Assembly: GCA_021414305.1 (NCBI GenBank)
Contig: JAIOOS010000015.1
Location: forward strand, 372,001-436,000
Direction: 5' to 3'
Source: Burkholderiales bacterium
GTDB taxonomy: Bacteria; Pseudomonadota; Gammaproteobacteria; Burkholderiales; Burkholderiaceae_C
Length of the DNA stretch: 64,000 nt
A model generated the notes under the pieces. The model had not been told where the DNA came from and did no database searches. It was given only the letters and a program-made list of their open reading frames with translations. Position numbers and translations under genes: made by a program. Positions 16,698 through 29,146 of this stretch are shown one piece after another; position 1 is the stretch's first letter; each line of letters begins with the position of its first letter.

Positions 16698-18521
16698 GTG
16701 AACAGCAGTTCCACTCCGCCGGCCGTTCCAGGCGACTCGGTCCCCGGCTCGCCGCAGAGCGTTCCCGGCGTAGCCCTGTGGAGCGATTCCGACAGCGGCC
16801 GCCCGGCGGCGCCCGGTTTCTCGGGCCTGGTGGCTCCGGCCGCCGATCGGGCGATGCCGACGATCGGCCACATCGGCCGCTACGCCCTCAAGTACCAGCT
16901 CGGCGCCGGCGGCCTCGGCACCGTGTTCGCCGCCCACGATCCGCTGCTCTCGCGCCTGATCGCGGTCAAGACGCTCAACCTCGAGATCAAGGAGAACGAG
17001 CGCGAATCGTTCAACTCGCTCTTCATCAACGAAGCGCGCGCCGCGGGCGGCCTCAGCCACCCGCACATCGTCACCGTGTTCGACGCCGGCATCAGCGACA
17101 ACCGCGCCTACATCGCGATGGAGCTGCTGAAGGGCCGAGACCTGCGCCAGCTGCGCCAGGAAGGCTGGCGGGCAACGCCCTCGCAGGCGGCGCTGATCGT
17201 CCGCCGCGTCGCCGACGCGCTCGCCTTCGCCCATTCCAAGGGCGTGATCCACCGCGACATCAAGCCGGCCAACATCTTCATGGTCGGCCGCACCCAGCCA
17301 CGGGTGCTCGACTTCGGCATCGCCCGGATCACGCACCAGCGCGAAGGCGGCGATGCGATGAACGGCGCCGGCTCGCCCTACTACATGGCCCCGGAGCAGG
17401 TGCGCCGCGAACCGGGCGATCGCCGCACCGACGTGTTCTCGCTCGGCGTCGTGCTCTACGAGCTGCTCACCGACACCAAGCCGTTCGACGGCGAATCGCT
17501 GAAGGACATCACCAACGCCGTGCTCGAGCACGAGCCGCCGCTCGCGAGCAAGGTCGACAAGGCAGTGCCCAGGGCGCTGGCCGAGATCGCCGCCCGGGCG
17601 ATGGCCAAGGATCCGGAGCACCGGTTTCGCTCGGCCCGCTCGTTCGCCCGCGAGCTGCGCCAGTGGCTCGACGCCAACCCGGTGGGTCCCGAAGGCGAGG
17701 CGTTGGCCGGCGCTCCCGAAGCGCGGCAGTCGCCGCGCCGCCGGGCGCCCTGGATCGCTGCCGCGGTGCTCGCGGTCGTCGGCCTGGGCAGCGCCGCCGT
17801 CTGGTGGCAGGGCAGCGCGCCGGCCCAGCCCACGGTCGCTGCCGGCCCGGCCGGCAGAACGGCGCTGCCAACGGCTGCCGCCCGCTCGCCGGCACCGGCG
17901 GTCGCGGCAGCGCCCGCTTCGGCCCTTGCTGCCGGGCCTTCGCCGGCGGTCGCGGCCGAGCCCGCCGTGACCATCGCGCCGGCATCGCCGGTGGCGACGA
18001 CGACGCCCGCGGCCCCGGCCGCGCAGACCGCCATGCCGCAGCCCGCCGCGGCCCAGACCGCTGCCGCGCCGATCCCGAACGGCGCGAACAACCCCGCGGC
18101 GCAGGAGGCGCTGCTGCTGGCGAGCATCGTTCCCACGCCCTCGCTGGTCACGGCCACGACCGCGGCCCCCATGCCCAGCGCGACCGTGCCCTCTGCCAAG
18201 GAGGTCCAGCCGAAAGAGTCGGCCAAGGAGCGGCGCGCCCGCGAGGCCAAGGACCGCGAGGCGCGCGAGCGCGACCTGCGGCTGGCCGCGGCGCAGCCCG
18301 CCATCGCCGCCACCGGGCTGGTGCGGATCGCGATCAGCCCCTGGGGCCAGGTCGAGGTCGACGGCGCCGCCTCGGGCGCAGCGCCACCGCTGACCGAGCT
18401 GAACCTCAGCGAAGGCCGGCACCAGATCGTCGTCCGCAACGGCGACTTCGCGCCGTTCGTCGCCACGGTCAACGTCGTCGCGGGCCAGACCCTGTCCATC
18501 CGCCACAAGTTCGGCTCCTGA
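16698..18521 (+). CDS. Transmembrane serine/threonine protein kinase with C-terminal PEGA-like domain
   Basis: A 607-residue Hanks-type kinase. The kinase domain spans about residues 60-320: LGAGGLGTVFAAHD, AVKTLNLE lysine, HRDIKPANIF with His185-Asp187, DFGIARI, and MAPEQV. An Ala/Pro-rich segment and one transmembrane helix (about 352-372, WIAAAVLAVVGLGSAAVWW) follow. Next come a long low-complexity Ala/Pro linker, a charged KERRAREAKDREARERDLR stretch and a C-terminal PEGA-like beta domain (GLVRIAISPWGQVEVDG). The kinase faces the cytoplasm and the PEGA-like domain the periplasm. GTG 16698 is the listed start; ATG 16854 would remove a disordered N-terminus only. It is followed at 2 bp by a lipoprotein gene. 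Confidence 0.9.
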   Translation: MNSSSTPPAVPGDSVPGSPQSVPGVALWSDSDSGRPAAPGFSGLVAPAADRAMPTIGHIGRYALKYQLGAGGLGTVFAAHDPLLSRLIAVKTLNLEIKENERESFNSLFINEARAAGGLSHPHIVTVFDAGISDNRAYIAMELLKGRDLRQLRQEGWRATPSQAALIVRRVADALAFAHSKGVIHRDIKPANIFMVGRTQPRVLDFGIARITHQREGGDAMNGAGSPYYMAPEQVRREPGDRRTDVFSLGVVLYELLTDTKPFDGESLKDITNAVLEHEPPLASKVDKAVPRALAEIAARAMAKDPEHRFRSARSFARELRQWLDANPVGPEGEALAGAPEARQSPRRRAPWIAAAVLAVVGLGSAAVWWQGSAPAQPTVAAGPAGRTALPTAAARSPAPAVAAAPASALAAGPSPAVAAEPAVTIAPASPVATTTPAAPAAQTAMPQPAAAQTAAAPIPNGANNPAAQEALLLASIVPTPSLVTATTAAPMPSATVPSAKEVQPKESAKERRAREAKDREARERDLRLAAAQPAIAATGLVRIAISPWGQVEVDGAASGAAPPLTELNLSEGRHQIVVRNGDFAPFVATVNVVAGQTLSIRHKFGS

Positions 18522-18523
18522 AG

Positions 18524-18940
18524 ATGACGCGACGCGGGGTCTGGGCCCGCCTCCCAGCCGCGCTAGCATCGGCCGCCTGCCTTTTCTTCGCCGCCTGCGC
18601 GCAAACGCCGCCGGCGACAGCTTCGGTCGGCCTGCTCGACGTGAGCGGGCGGCCGGCCGAAAAGGCCTTGCTCGACGGCCTGAAGGCTTATGACGACGCC
18701 CAATACGACACCGCGGAGCGACAGTTCCGGCTCGCCCTCGCCCTCGGCCTGGCTTCGGCCAAGGACCGGGCCGAGGCGCACAAGCGGATGGCGTTCATCC
18801 ATTGCGCCGCCGGCCGCCTGGAGCCGTGCGAGGCCGAGTTCCGGGCTGCCCGCCAGGCCGACCCGTCCTTCGCCCTCGACCGCTCCGAGGCCGGCCATCC
18901 GGTCTGGGGCCCGGTGTACCGCAAGGTCGTTCCGAACTGA
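18524..18940 (+). CDS. TPR-type lipoprotein partnered with the kinase
   Basis: A 138-residue protein. The leader ends in a lipobox-like CLFFAAC (Cys at about residue 26), followed by a TPR-like helical region (GLKAYDDAQYDTAERQFRLALALG, KRMAFIHCAAGRLEPCEAEFRAARQADPSF). The start is 2 bp after the kinase stop, so translation is coupled and a functional link with the periplasmic part of the kinase is likely. It resembles TssQ-like TPR lipoproteins, but no type VI secretion gene is nearby, so I do not use that name. Confidence 0.7.
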   Translation: MTRRGVWARLPAALASAACLFFAACAQTPPATASVGLLDVSGRPAEKALLDGLKAYDDAQYDTAERQFRLALALGLASAKDRAEAHKRMAFIHCAAGRLEPCEAEFRAARQADPSFALDRSEAGHPVWGPVYRKVVPN

Positions 18941-18964
18941 TCGCGCCGGCCGCGCCGCGGTTCG

Positions 18965-19419
<455 letters not shown>

Positions 19420-19423
<4 letters not shown>

Positions 19424-20109
19424 CCCAGGATTTCTCGATCGTCACCCTCGTCCTGCACGCCAGCCTGGTGGTGCAGATCGTCATGGTCGGGCTGCTGCTC
19501 GCCTCGCTCGCGAGCTGGACGGTGATCTTCGGCAAGCTGTTCGGCCTGCGCAAGGCGCGCGCCGCCAACGACGAGTTCGAGCGCGAGTTCTGGGCCGGCC
19601 GCAACCTCAACGACCTGTTCGCCGACGCTACCAAGAAGGCGCCGCGCTCGGCGATGGAGCGGATCTTCGCCTCGGGCATGCGCGAGTTCTTCAAGCTGCG
19701 CGAAAAGCGCGTCGCCGACACCGGCGCCCTGCTCGACGGCGCCCGCCGGGCGATGCGCGCGAGCTTCCAGCGCGAGCTCGACACCATCGAGTCGAACCTC
19801 TCGTTCCTCGCCTCGGTCGGCTCGGTCTCGCCCTACGTCGGCCTGTTCGGCACCGTCTGGGGAATCATGCATGCCTTCATCGGCCTGTCGAACCTGCAGC
19901 AGGTGACGCTGGCGACGGTGGCGCCCGGCATCGCCGAGGCGCTGGTCGCCACCGCGATCGGCCTGTTCGCGGCGATCCCGGCGGTCATCGCCTACAACCG
20001 CTTCGCCCGCCAGATCGACCGCATCGCGACCCAGCTCGAGAGCTTCATCGAGGAGTTCTCCAACATCCTCCAGCGCAATGCCGGCGCCATGCCGGCGGCG
20101 CCGCGCTAG
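19420..20109 (+). CDS. tolQ: Tol-Pal system proton-channel subunit TolQ
   Basis: A 229-residue MotA/TolQ/ExbB-family protein. Three transmembrane helices are visible at about residues 14-35, 125-150 and 165-190 (PYVGLFGTVWGIMHAFIGL; VATAIGLFAAIPAVIAYN). With TolR it forms the proton-driven motor that energises TolA for outer membrane constriction at division. The gene overlaps ybgC and is 2 bp from tolR. Confidence 0.95.
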
Positions 20110-20111
20110 AC

Positions 20112-20540
20112 ATGCCCTCGACCCTGCAGCGCAGCGGCTCGCGCCGGCGCACGATCAGCGAGATCAACATGGTCCCGTTCATCGACGTCATGCTCGTGCT
20201 GCTGATCATCTTCATGGTGACCGCGCCGCTCATCACCACGGGCATCGTCGACCTGCCGAGCGTCGGCAAGAGCAAGGCGCGGCCCGAGCACTTCGTCGAG
20301 ATCGTCGTCGGCGCCGACGAGCAGCTGAAGATGCGCGTCGACGGCAAGGACTCGGCGACGCTGCGCCTGGCCGACCTCGCCGCCCGCGTGACCGAGGTGC
20401 AGGCCGGCAATGCGAACACCCCGGTCGTGATCTCGGCCGACCGCAACGTGAAGTACGAGACCGTGGTCAAGGCGATGGACGTGCTGCAGCGCGCCGGCGT
20501 TCAGCGGGTCGGCCTCTCGGTCAAGCAGGGCACGCCGTGA
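20112..20540 (+). CDS. tolR: Tol-Pal system protein TolR
   Basis: A 142-residue ExbD/TolR protein. A short cytoplasmic tail leads to a single transmembrane helix (about 20-42) with the essential proton-relay aspartate in INMVPFIDVMLVLLIIFMV. The periplasmic domain follows (VVISADRNVKYETVVKAMDVLQRAGVQRVGL). It pairs with TolQ. The gene lies 2 bp after tolQ and 13 bp before tolA. Confidence 0.95.
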   Translation: MPSTLQRSGSRRRTISEINMVPFIDVMLVLLIIFMVTAPLITTGIVDLPSVGKSKARPEHFVEIVVGADEQLKMRVDGKDSATLRLADLAARVTEVQAGNANTPVVISADRNVKYETVVKAMDVLQRAGVQRVGLSVKQGTP

Positions 20541-20553
20541 ACCCGGGCACCGC

Positions 20554-21390
20554 ATGAGCACCGCCGCCCTCGCCCACGACGCGTTCGCGCCGCGAAGGCC
20601 GCCGGGCATGGGCCCGGGCCTCGTCCTGGCGCTGCTCGCGCACGCCCTGCTGATCGCCGCGCTCGCCTGGAGCGTGAACTGGAAGACGAGCGAGCCCGAA
20701 GGCGTGGTCGCCGAGCTCTGGTCTGCGCTGCCGCAGATCGCCGCGCCGCGCGCGGTGGTGCCCGAGCCGCAGCCGCCGGTGGTGGTCGAGCCACGACCAG
20801 CGCCGCCGGTGCCGCGACCCGAGCCCGTGGCGCCGCCCCGCGTCGACGCGCAGATCGCGATCGAGCGCGCCGAAGCGGCGAAGAAGGCCGAGGCCGCCAA
20901 GCGCGAAGAGGCGCGCCGCGCCGAGGCCGAGCGGGAGAAGGAGCGCGATCGCCAGCGCCTCGCCGACGAGCAGGCCGAGAAGAAGAAGCTCGCCGAGAAG
21001 GCGCGCCAGGACGAGGCAAAGCAGGCGGCCATGCGCGAGGCCAACCTGCGAAGGATGATGGCCCAGGCGGGCGCCAGCGACGATCCCGCGGCCACCGGCA
21101 AGGCGGCGCAGACCTCGGGACCCTCGGCGGGCTACGCCGGCCGCATCAAGGCGCGGATCAAGCCGAACATCGTCCTTACCGCCGACGTCAGCGGCAACCC
21201 GCTGGCCACGGTCGAGGTGCGGCTCGCGCCCGACGGCACCATCGTCAGCCGCAAGCTCACGAAGAGCAGCGGCTCGCCCACCTGGGACGAGACCGTGCTG
21301 CGCGCGATCGACAAGACCGAGGTCCTGCCGCGCGATACGGACGGCCGCGTGCCCTCGTCGATGTCGATCGACTTCCGTCCGCGCGAGTAG
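20554..21390 (+). CDS. tolA: Cell-envelope integrity protein TolA
   Basis: A 278-residue TolA/TonB-type protein. It has an N-terminal membrane helix (about 24-42), a Pro-rich stretch, a long Ala/Glu/Lys/Arg coiled region (about 105-165, ERAEAAKKAEAAKREEARR) and a C-terminal globular domain (about 185-278, GYAGRIKARIKPNI). It spans the periplasm to reach Pal. tolB and pal, normally next, are absent: a convergent gene begins 16 bp downstream. Confidence 0.92.
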   Translation: MSTAALAHDAFAPRRPPGMGPGLVLALLAHALLIAALAWSVNWKTSEPEGVVAELWSALPQIAAPRAVVPEPQPPVVVEPRPAPPVPRPEPVAPPRVDAQIAIERAEAAKKAEAAKREEARRAEAEREKERDRQRLADEQAEKKKLAEKARQDEAKQAAMREANLRRMMAQAGASDDPAATGKAAQTSGPSAGYAGRIKARIKPNIVLTADVSGNPLATVEVRLAPDGTIVSRKLTKSSGSPTWDETVLRAIDKTEVLPRDTDGRVPSSMSIDFRPRE

Positions 21391-21406
21391 TGCGCAGCGC
21401 GCGGGC

Positions 21407-22114
21407 TCAGGCCTCGGCCGCCGGGGCCGCTGCCTTGGCCTGCGCGAGTTGCTCCTCGAGGCGAACGACGTCGGCCGAGAGCCGGCCCGCCACCAGGCCG
21501 ATCAGCTCGAAGCCGAAGCCGGGGTTCTGGTAGTAGATCTGCCGCACCGTGTTCTGGTTGACGCTCAGCACCTTGCAGTCTTCGGCGCAGCGCGCGGTCA
21601 GCGTGCGGCGCCCGTCGGGAGCGAAGAAGGCGATCTCGCCGAACACCATGCCGGGCCCGACGCTGCGGCCGATCTCGACGAATTCGACTCGCCCCGAAGC
21701 GAGCAGGTAGAGATGGCGCGCCACGTCGCCCTTCTTGAAGAGGACGTAGCCCTTCTTCCGCTTGGTCGCCTTCATGTAGGGCGTGAGCCAGATGCCCGAG
21801 GTGTCCTTGCTCGCGGCCGCGGTGGTGACGTTTTCGGTCAAGCGCCGCATCTCGAGCAGGCGGGCGACGTTGATCGGCAGCAGGACCGCATGCAGGATCG
21901 CCAGGACCGGCGCGCCATGAAGGGCGCCGTAAGCGAAGAAGCCGCAGTTGCTGCCCACTGCCAGCCAGCGCAGCGGCACCATCGTCTTGACGAAGGAGCT
22001 CGTGACGGTGAGCCCTGCCGCCAGGGCGACAGCGATCAAGGCCGCGATCTCGATCGGCGACGACAGCGCGGCGACGACGGCCGTCTTCGCGTAGTCGAGG
22101 ATCTGCTCAATCAT
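21407..22114 (-). CDS. Popeye-like membrane protein with cyclic-nucleotide-binding domain
   Basis: A 235-residue protein. Two or three hydrophobic segments lie at about residues 22-40, 47-63 and 67-83. A cNMP-binding beta-roll follows at about 115-210 (GYVLFKKGDVARHLYLLASGRVEFVE, GPGMVFGEIAFFAPDGRRTLTA). The phosphate-binding cassette is FGEIAFFAPDGRRT, with the Arg of the usual R-T/S-A present. The layout of short membrane helices directly before a CNBD recalls bacterial Popeye-domain proteins. There is no HTH or catalytic domain, so a sensory role is inferred. It lies 18 bp downstream of a DUF3047 gene. Confidence 0.75.
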   Translation of the reverse strand: MIEQILDYAKTAVVAALSSPIEIAALIAVALAAGLTVTSSFVKTMVPLRWLAVGSNCGFFAYGALHGAPVLAILHAVLLPINVARLLEMRRLTENVTTAAASKDTSGIWLTPYMKATKRKKGYVLFKKGDVARHLYLLASGRVEFVEIGRSVGPGMVFGEIAFFAPDGRRTLTARCAEDCKVLSVNQNTVRQIYYQNPGFGFELIGLVAGRLSADVVRLEEQLAQAKAAAPAAEA

Positions 22115-22132
22115 CGTGGGCGGCTCGCCGCT

Positions 22133-22858
22133 TCAAGGCTCGAGCACCAGGCCGCCGACGTAGGCGAGGCTCTGGCCGTGCGTGTTGTCCGCGTCGGCGC
22201 CGATGGCGATGGCGATGATCGGCGGCATGGTCGGGCTCTCCCCGCCGAACAGCTTGACGAAGTCGGCGGCGACGTCGCGCCGCTCGCTCATCCATTGACG
22301 CAGCGGCGTGATGCCGCTGCGCACGACGACGTAGCGCATGCGCCGGGTGAACGCGTTGTCGAGCGTGGTCCCCGCCGGGAGGTTCGCGTCCCAGACGTAG
22401 CAGACCGTCGCCGCCGGCACCGTGTCGGGGGTCTTGGAGCGGGCGATGCGCAGTATCTGCCGGTCGGCGAACGGAACGTTCTCGATCGAGTGGTCGAAGA
22501 AGACGCAGACCTTCACCGCCGTGTCGTCGCCGGCGCGGGTGCGCAGGTCGCTGGCCTCGATCGGCTTTTCCATGCGCCATTGCCACGCGAGTTGGGCGCT
22601 GCCGGAAGCGATGCGCACCGGATACACCAGGTTGCCATAGGACTCCTTGGCCTCGACCCGCAGGGCGCGTACGCCGTCGACCTCGACGACCGAGAACTGG
22701 GTGAACGGCTTGGTCTGCTGCGGCAGGCCGGCCACCCGCCAGGGCGCCGCCGGCTTGCCGCCCTCACCGACGATCGGGATCGGGAACGGAAGCGTCTCGG
22801 CGCAGGCCAGCGCCGGCAGGGCGACGGCGAACAGGGCGAGGGCAAGGCGCTGCAGCAT
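22133..22858 (-). CDS. Secreted DUF3047-family protein
   Basis: A 241-residue protein with a clear Sec signal peptide (MLQRLALALFAVALPALACA). The body has the DUF3047 pattern: LAWQWRMEKPIEASDLRTRAGDDTAVKVCVFF, CYVWDANLPAGTTLDN, RMRYVVVRSG, and a late AIAIGADADNTHGQSLAYVGGL. The fold is probably a beta-jelly-roll; no activity is known to me. ATG 22858 is used because it gives the signal peptide. It lies 31 bp downstream of the oxoprolinase gene and upstream of the Popeye-like gene on the same strand. Confidence 0.82.
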   Translation of the reverse strand: MLQRLALALFAVALPALACAETLPFPIPIVGEGGKPAAPWRVAGLPQQTKPFTQFSVVEVDGVRALRVEAKESYGNLVYPVRIASGSAQLAWQWRMEKPIEASDLRTRAGDDTAVKVCVFFDHSIENVPFADRQILRIARSKTPDTVPAATVCYVWDANLPAGTTLDNAFTRRMRYVVVRSGITPLRQWMSERRDVAADFVKLFGGESPTMPPIIAIAIGADADNTHGQSLAYVGGLVLEP

Positions 22859-22889
22859 GGCGGGCTCCGGACGGGCAAAGGGGCGATTG

Positions 22890-26686
<3,797 letters not shown>

Positions 26687-26690
<4 letters not shown>

Positions 26691-27442
26691 CGGGCAGGCG
26701 CGGCGAAGCGCGAAGCGATCAGGGTGGTGATGTCGTGCACCGGCAGGCCGGTGGCGGCCCGCACGCCATCAGCGTAAGGCGGCATGTTGGTGCATTCGAG
26801 GACGATAGCGGCGAGCCCGGGATGGCGGTTCACCAGGCGCAGCGCGGCGGCCACGGTAGCCGCCTCGGCCAGCCCGGCATCGAGGTGGGAGCGATTGTCG
26901 AGCAGGGTGGCGTGGAACGCGGAATCGGGCGAGAGGCCTTCGACCGGCGTGTCGGTCGCCGCGCCCGCGGCGGCGAGGTGAGCGGGGGTGAGCGAGCCGG
27001 CATCGGCGGTGACGATGCCGACCCGCTGCCCTGCCGGCAGCGCCGCCTGCAGGCCGGCGACGAGCAGGAGGCTCGAAGTCCACAGGGGCACGGCGACGGC
27101 CGCCTGCATCTCCTCCTGGAACAGCGCCAGGAAGCCGCAGCTCGTGGCGATCGCCGTGCAGCCTTCGGCCTCGAGCATCCGCGCGGCGACGACGAAGGGC
27201 TCGAGCAGCGAGCGGTCGGCATCGATCACCACCCGCCGCGGCAACGCGCCGACGACCACGCGATAGCGCACCGGAAAGGCGAACGTCGCCGGATTGCCGA
27301 TGTCGCCCGGCAGGCGCGGGAAGCGCGTGTCGAGCATGACGACGCCGAGGACGCCCCGGCCGGCGCCGGGCCGCCCCAAGCCGGCCGGCGCCCCCTCCGG
27401 GGGCAGCGCAGCGGCGCCAGCCGCAAGCGTGGGGGCCGTCAT
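26687..27442 (-). CDS. Aspartate/glutamate (hydantoin) racemase-family protein
   Basis: A protein of up to 251 residues with the two cysteine motifs of the Asp/Glu racemase superfamily: ATSCGFL (about residue 102) and [10 protein letters not shown] (about 218). The core begins [23 protein letters not shown]. The first ~30 residues are low-complexity and encoded by a GC-rich repeat, so the true start may be the ATG of VVMLDTRF (about 27337). The racemase family includes hydantoin racemases, which fits the adjoining oxoprolinase/hydantoinase, with which it overlaps by 4 bp. The MarR-like gene ends 1 bp upstream. The true substrate is unknown. Confidence 0.82.
27354..27438. repeat. GC-rich dyad-containing repeat at the start of the racemase gene
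   Basis: This is a low-complexity block of the kind frequently scattered between genes in Burkholderiales genomes (recalled pattern GGCCGCCCC-AAG ... CCCCCTC-GGGGGCAGCG ... GCGTGGGGGCC). Its centre is a perfect hairpin GCCCCC-TCC-GGGGGC (27390-27404). Here it is read as the first residues of the racemase-family protein. No second clear copy was found in the window. Confidence 0.5.
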
Positions 27443-27443
27443 T

Positions 27444-27992
27444 TCAAAGCGAGGTCGCGGCCCGTGCCGCCTGGTCGTACAGGCCGGACATGGTGCGCAG
27501 CAGCCGCGCCATCTCGCCGATGTCGGGATTGCGGTCGGTGTCGAGGTTGGCGATCAGGCAGGCCTCGCGCACTTCGCGGTACTTCGCCACCGCCGCCTCG
27601 CCGGCCGCGGTGGGGCTGTAGAAGACTTCCTTGCCGACCTTCTCGCCCTGCGCCAGGCCGGCGGCGAGCAGCTTCTTCAGCGAATAGCCGACGACATGCG
27701 TGTCCTCGACGTTGAGCACGAAGCAGATGTCGCCGAGCTTCTTGTTGCGCGCGCGGTGGCAGATGTGGTGCAGCACCAGCACGTCGGTGATCGTCAGATC
27801 GGGGCAGCCTGCGGCCGCCATGCAGCGAACGGCCCATCGCGAGAACGCGTTCCACGCGATGATCATGCCGAACTCCAGCTCCGACAGCTCCACGCTTTTC
27901 GGCGACACGAGATGCGACGACGAGACGATGCCGGTCGTCTTCGGCCGGACGTTGCCGGCCCGTGCGCGGGCGCTTTTCGGCGCGGTCGGCAT
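27444..27992 (-). CDS. MarR-like winged-helix transcriptional regulator
   Basis: A 182-residue protein with a basic, Lys/Arg-rich N-terminus (about 1-20) and a winged-helix domain at about 45-150. Recognisable elements are LTITDVLVLHHICHRARNKKLGDICFVLNVEDTHVVGYSLKKLLAAGLAQGEKVGKEVFYSPTAAGEAAV in pieces: a helix-turn-helix followed by a wing (KVGKEVFYSPT). GAGGAAA precedes ATG 27992. It heads the racemase-oxoprolinase operon and is divergent from the TRAP operon. The intergenic region holds a perfect dyad over the TRAP promoter, so it probably controls both units in response to the transported compound. Confidence 0.82.
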   Translation of the reverse strand: MPTAPKSARARAGNVRPKTTGIVSSSHLVSPKSVELSELEFGMIIAWNAFSRWAVRCMAAAGCPDLTITDVLVLHHICHRARNKKLGDICFVLNVEDTHVVGYSLKKLLAAGLAQGEKVGKEVFYSPTAAGEAAVAKYREVREACLIANLDTDRNPDIGEMARLLRTMSGLYDQAARAATSL

Positions 27993-28022
27993 CAGGGATT
28001 TCCTCGATTCGTTGAAAACTTA

Positions 28023-28052
28023 TTGACAATTTATAGGATCGCTTCCTAGACT
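28023..28052 (+). promoter_or_regulatory. Strong sigma-70-type promoter for the TRAP operon
   Basis: A perfect -35 box TTGACA (28023-28028) and TAGACT (28047-28052) are separated by 18 bp. The promoter points to dctP at 28141. Its -10 box lies inside the dyad described in the next entry, which suggests repression by occlusion. Confidence 0.7.
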
Positions 28053-28062
28053 GCAAGCGATC
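28037..28062. promoter_or_regulatory. Putative operator: perfect dyad over the TRAP -10 box
   Basis: GATCGCTT (28037-28044) and AAGCGATC (28055-28062) are exact inverted repeats separated by 10 bp. The spacing of half-sites is close to two helical turns, as expected for a dimeric winged-helix regulator. The dyad covers the -10 element of the TRAP promoter and lies about 45 bp upstream of the divergent MarR-like gene. Confidence 0.65.
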
Positions 28063-28140
28063 GGGGAACAACCGATGGGCCGGCCGCGAGGCACGCTCTA
28101 TGCTTTTGCCCCACCAGTCCAACCGCTTGCCGGAGTGTTC

Positions 28141-29133
28141 ATGACATCTTTGCCACGCCTCTTTTCCTTCGCGGCGCAAGCCGTTGCGGCGCTCGCGCTC
28201 GCATCTGTTGCCGGCGGCGTTTCGGCGCAGACCAAGTGGGACCTGCCGGCCGCCTACCCGGCGAGCAACTTCCACACCGAGAACCTGGTGCAGTTCGCCA
28301 ACGACGTCGAGAAGGCCTCGGGCGGCAAGCTGAAGATCACGGTCCATCCCAACGCCTCGCTGTTCAAGGCCAACGAGATCAAGCGCGCGGTCCAGGGCGG
28401 CCAGGCGCCGATCGGCGAGGTGCTGCTGGTCAACTTCGAGAACGAGAACCCGATCTACGGCGCCGACGGCATTCCCTTCCTCGCCGCCAGCTACGCCGAG
28501 TCGAAGAAGCTCGCCGCGGCGCAGAAGCCCGTGCTCGACAAGCTGCTCGCTGCCCAGGGAATGATGCTGCTCTACACCGTGCCGTGGCCGCCGCAAGGCA
28601 TCTACGTCAAGAAGGAGATCGCCTCGGTGGCCGACATGCGCGGCCTGAAGTGGCGCGCCTACAGCCCGGCCACCGGCAAGATCGCGGAGCTGATCGGCGC
28701 CCAGCCGGTCACCATCCAGGCCGCCGAGCTGTCGCAGGCGCTGGCCACGGGCGTTGTCGAGAGCTACATGTCCTCGGGCTCCACCGGCTACGACTCCAAG
28801 ACCTACGAGTCGATCAAGTACTGGTACGACACCCAGGCCTGGTTGCCGAAGAACGGCGTGCTCGTGAACAAGGCCGCGTTCGACGCGCTCGACAAGCCCA
28901 CGCAGGCGGCGGTGCTCAAGGCCGCGGCCGACGCGCAGGAGCGCGGCGGCAAGCTCAGCGAAGAAAAGAACGAGTGGTACAAGAAGGCGCTCGCCGACAA
29001 GGGCATGAAGATCATGAAGCCGCCGGCCAAGCTGATGGCCGACCTGCGCCAGGTCGGCACGATCATGCTCGCCGACTGGGAGAAGAAGGCCGGCGCCGAC
29101 GGCCAGGCGATCATCTCCGCGTTCCGCAAGTAG
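28141..29133 (+). CDS. TRAP transporter solute-binding protein, DctP family
   Basis: A 330-residue periplasmic binding protein with a signal peptide (LPRLFSFAAQAVAALALASVAGGVSAQ). The DctP fold is recognisable by KWDLPAAYPASNFHTENLVQFA near the N-terminus, the ligand-contact region MRGLKWRAYSP with the conserved Arg, and GVVESYMSSGSTGYDS. It delivers an organic anion to the DctQ/DctM permease encoded next. ATG 28141 gives the signal peptide. Divergence from the oxoprolinase-racemase operon suggests the ligand is a cyclic amide or a related amino-acid derivative. Confidence 0.92.
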   Translation: MTSLPRLFSFAAQAVAALALASVAGGVSAQTKWDLPAAYPASNFHTENLVQFANDVEKASGGKLKITVHPNASLFKANEIKRAVQGGQAPIGEVLLVNFENENPIYGADGIPFLAASYAESKKLAAAQKPVLDKLLAAQGMMLLYTVPWPPQGIYVKKEIASVADMRGLKWRAYSPATGKIAELIGAQPVTIQAAELSQALATGVVESYMSSGSTGYDSKTYESIKYWYDTQAWLPKNGVLVNKAAFDALDKPTQAAVLKAAADAQERGGKLSEEKNEWYKKALADKGMKIMKPPAKLMADLRQVGTIMLADWEKKAGADGQAIISAFRK

Positions 29134-29146
29134 GCGGAACGGCGCG

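Noticed and set aside
18524..18940. TssQ, a type VI secretion lipoprotein
   Set aside because: The TPR lipoprotein layout is similar, but no type VI secretion gene is present and the operon partner is a PEGA-type kinase.
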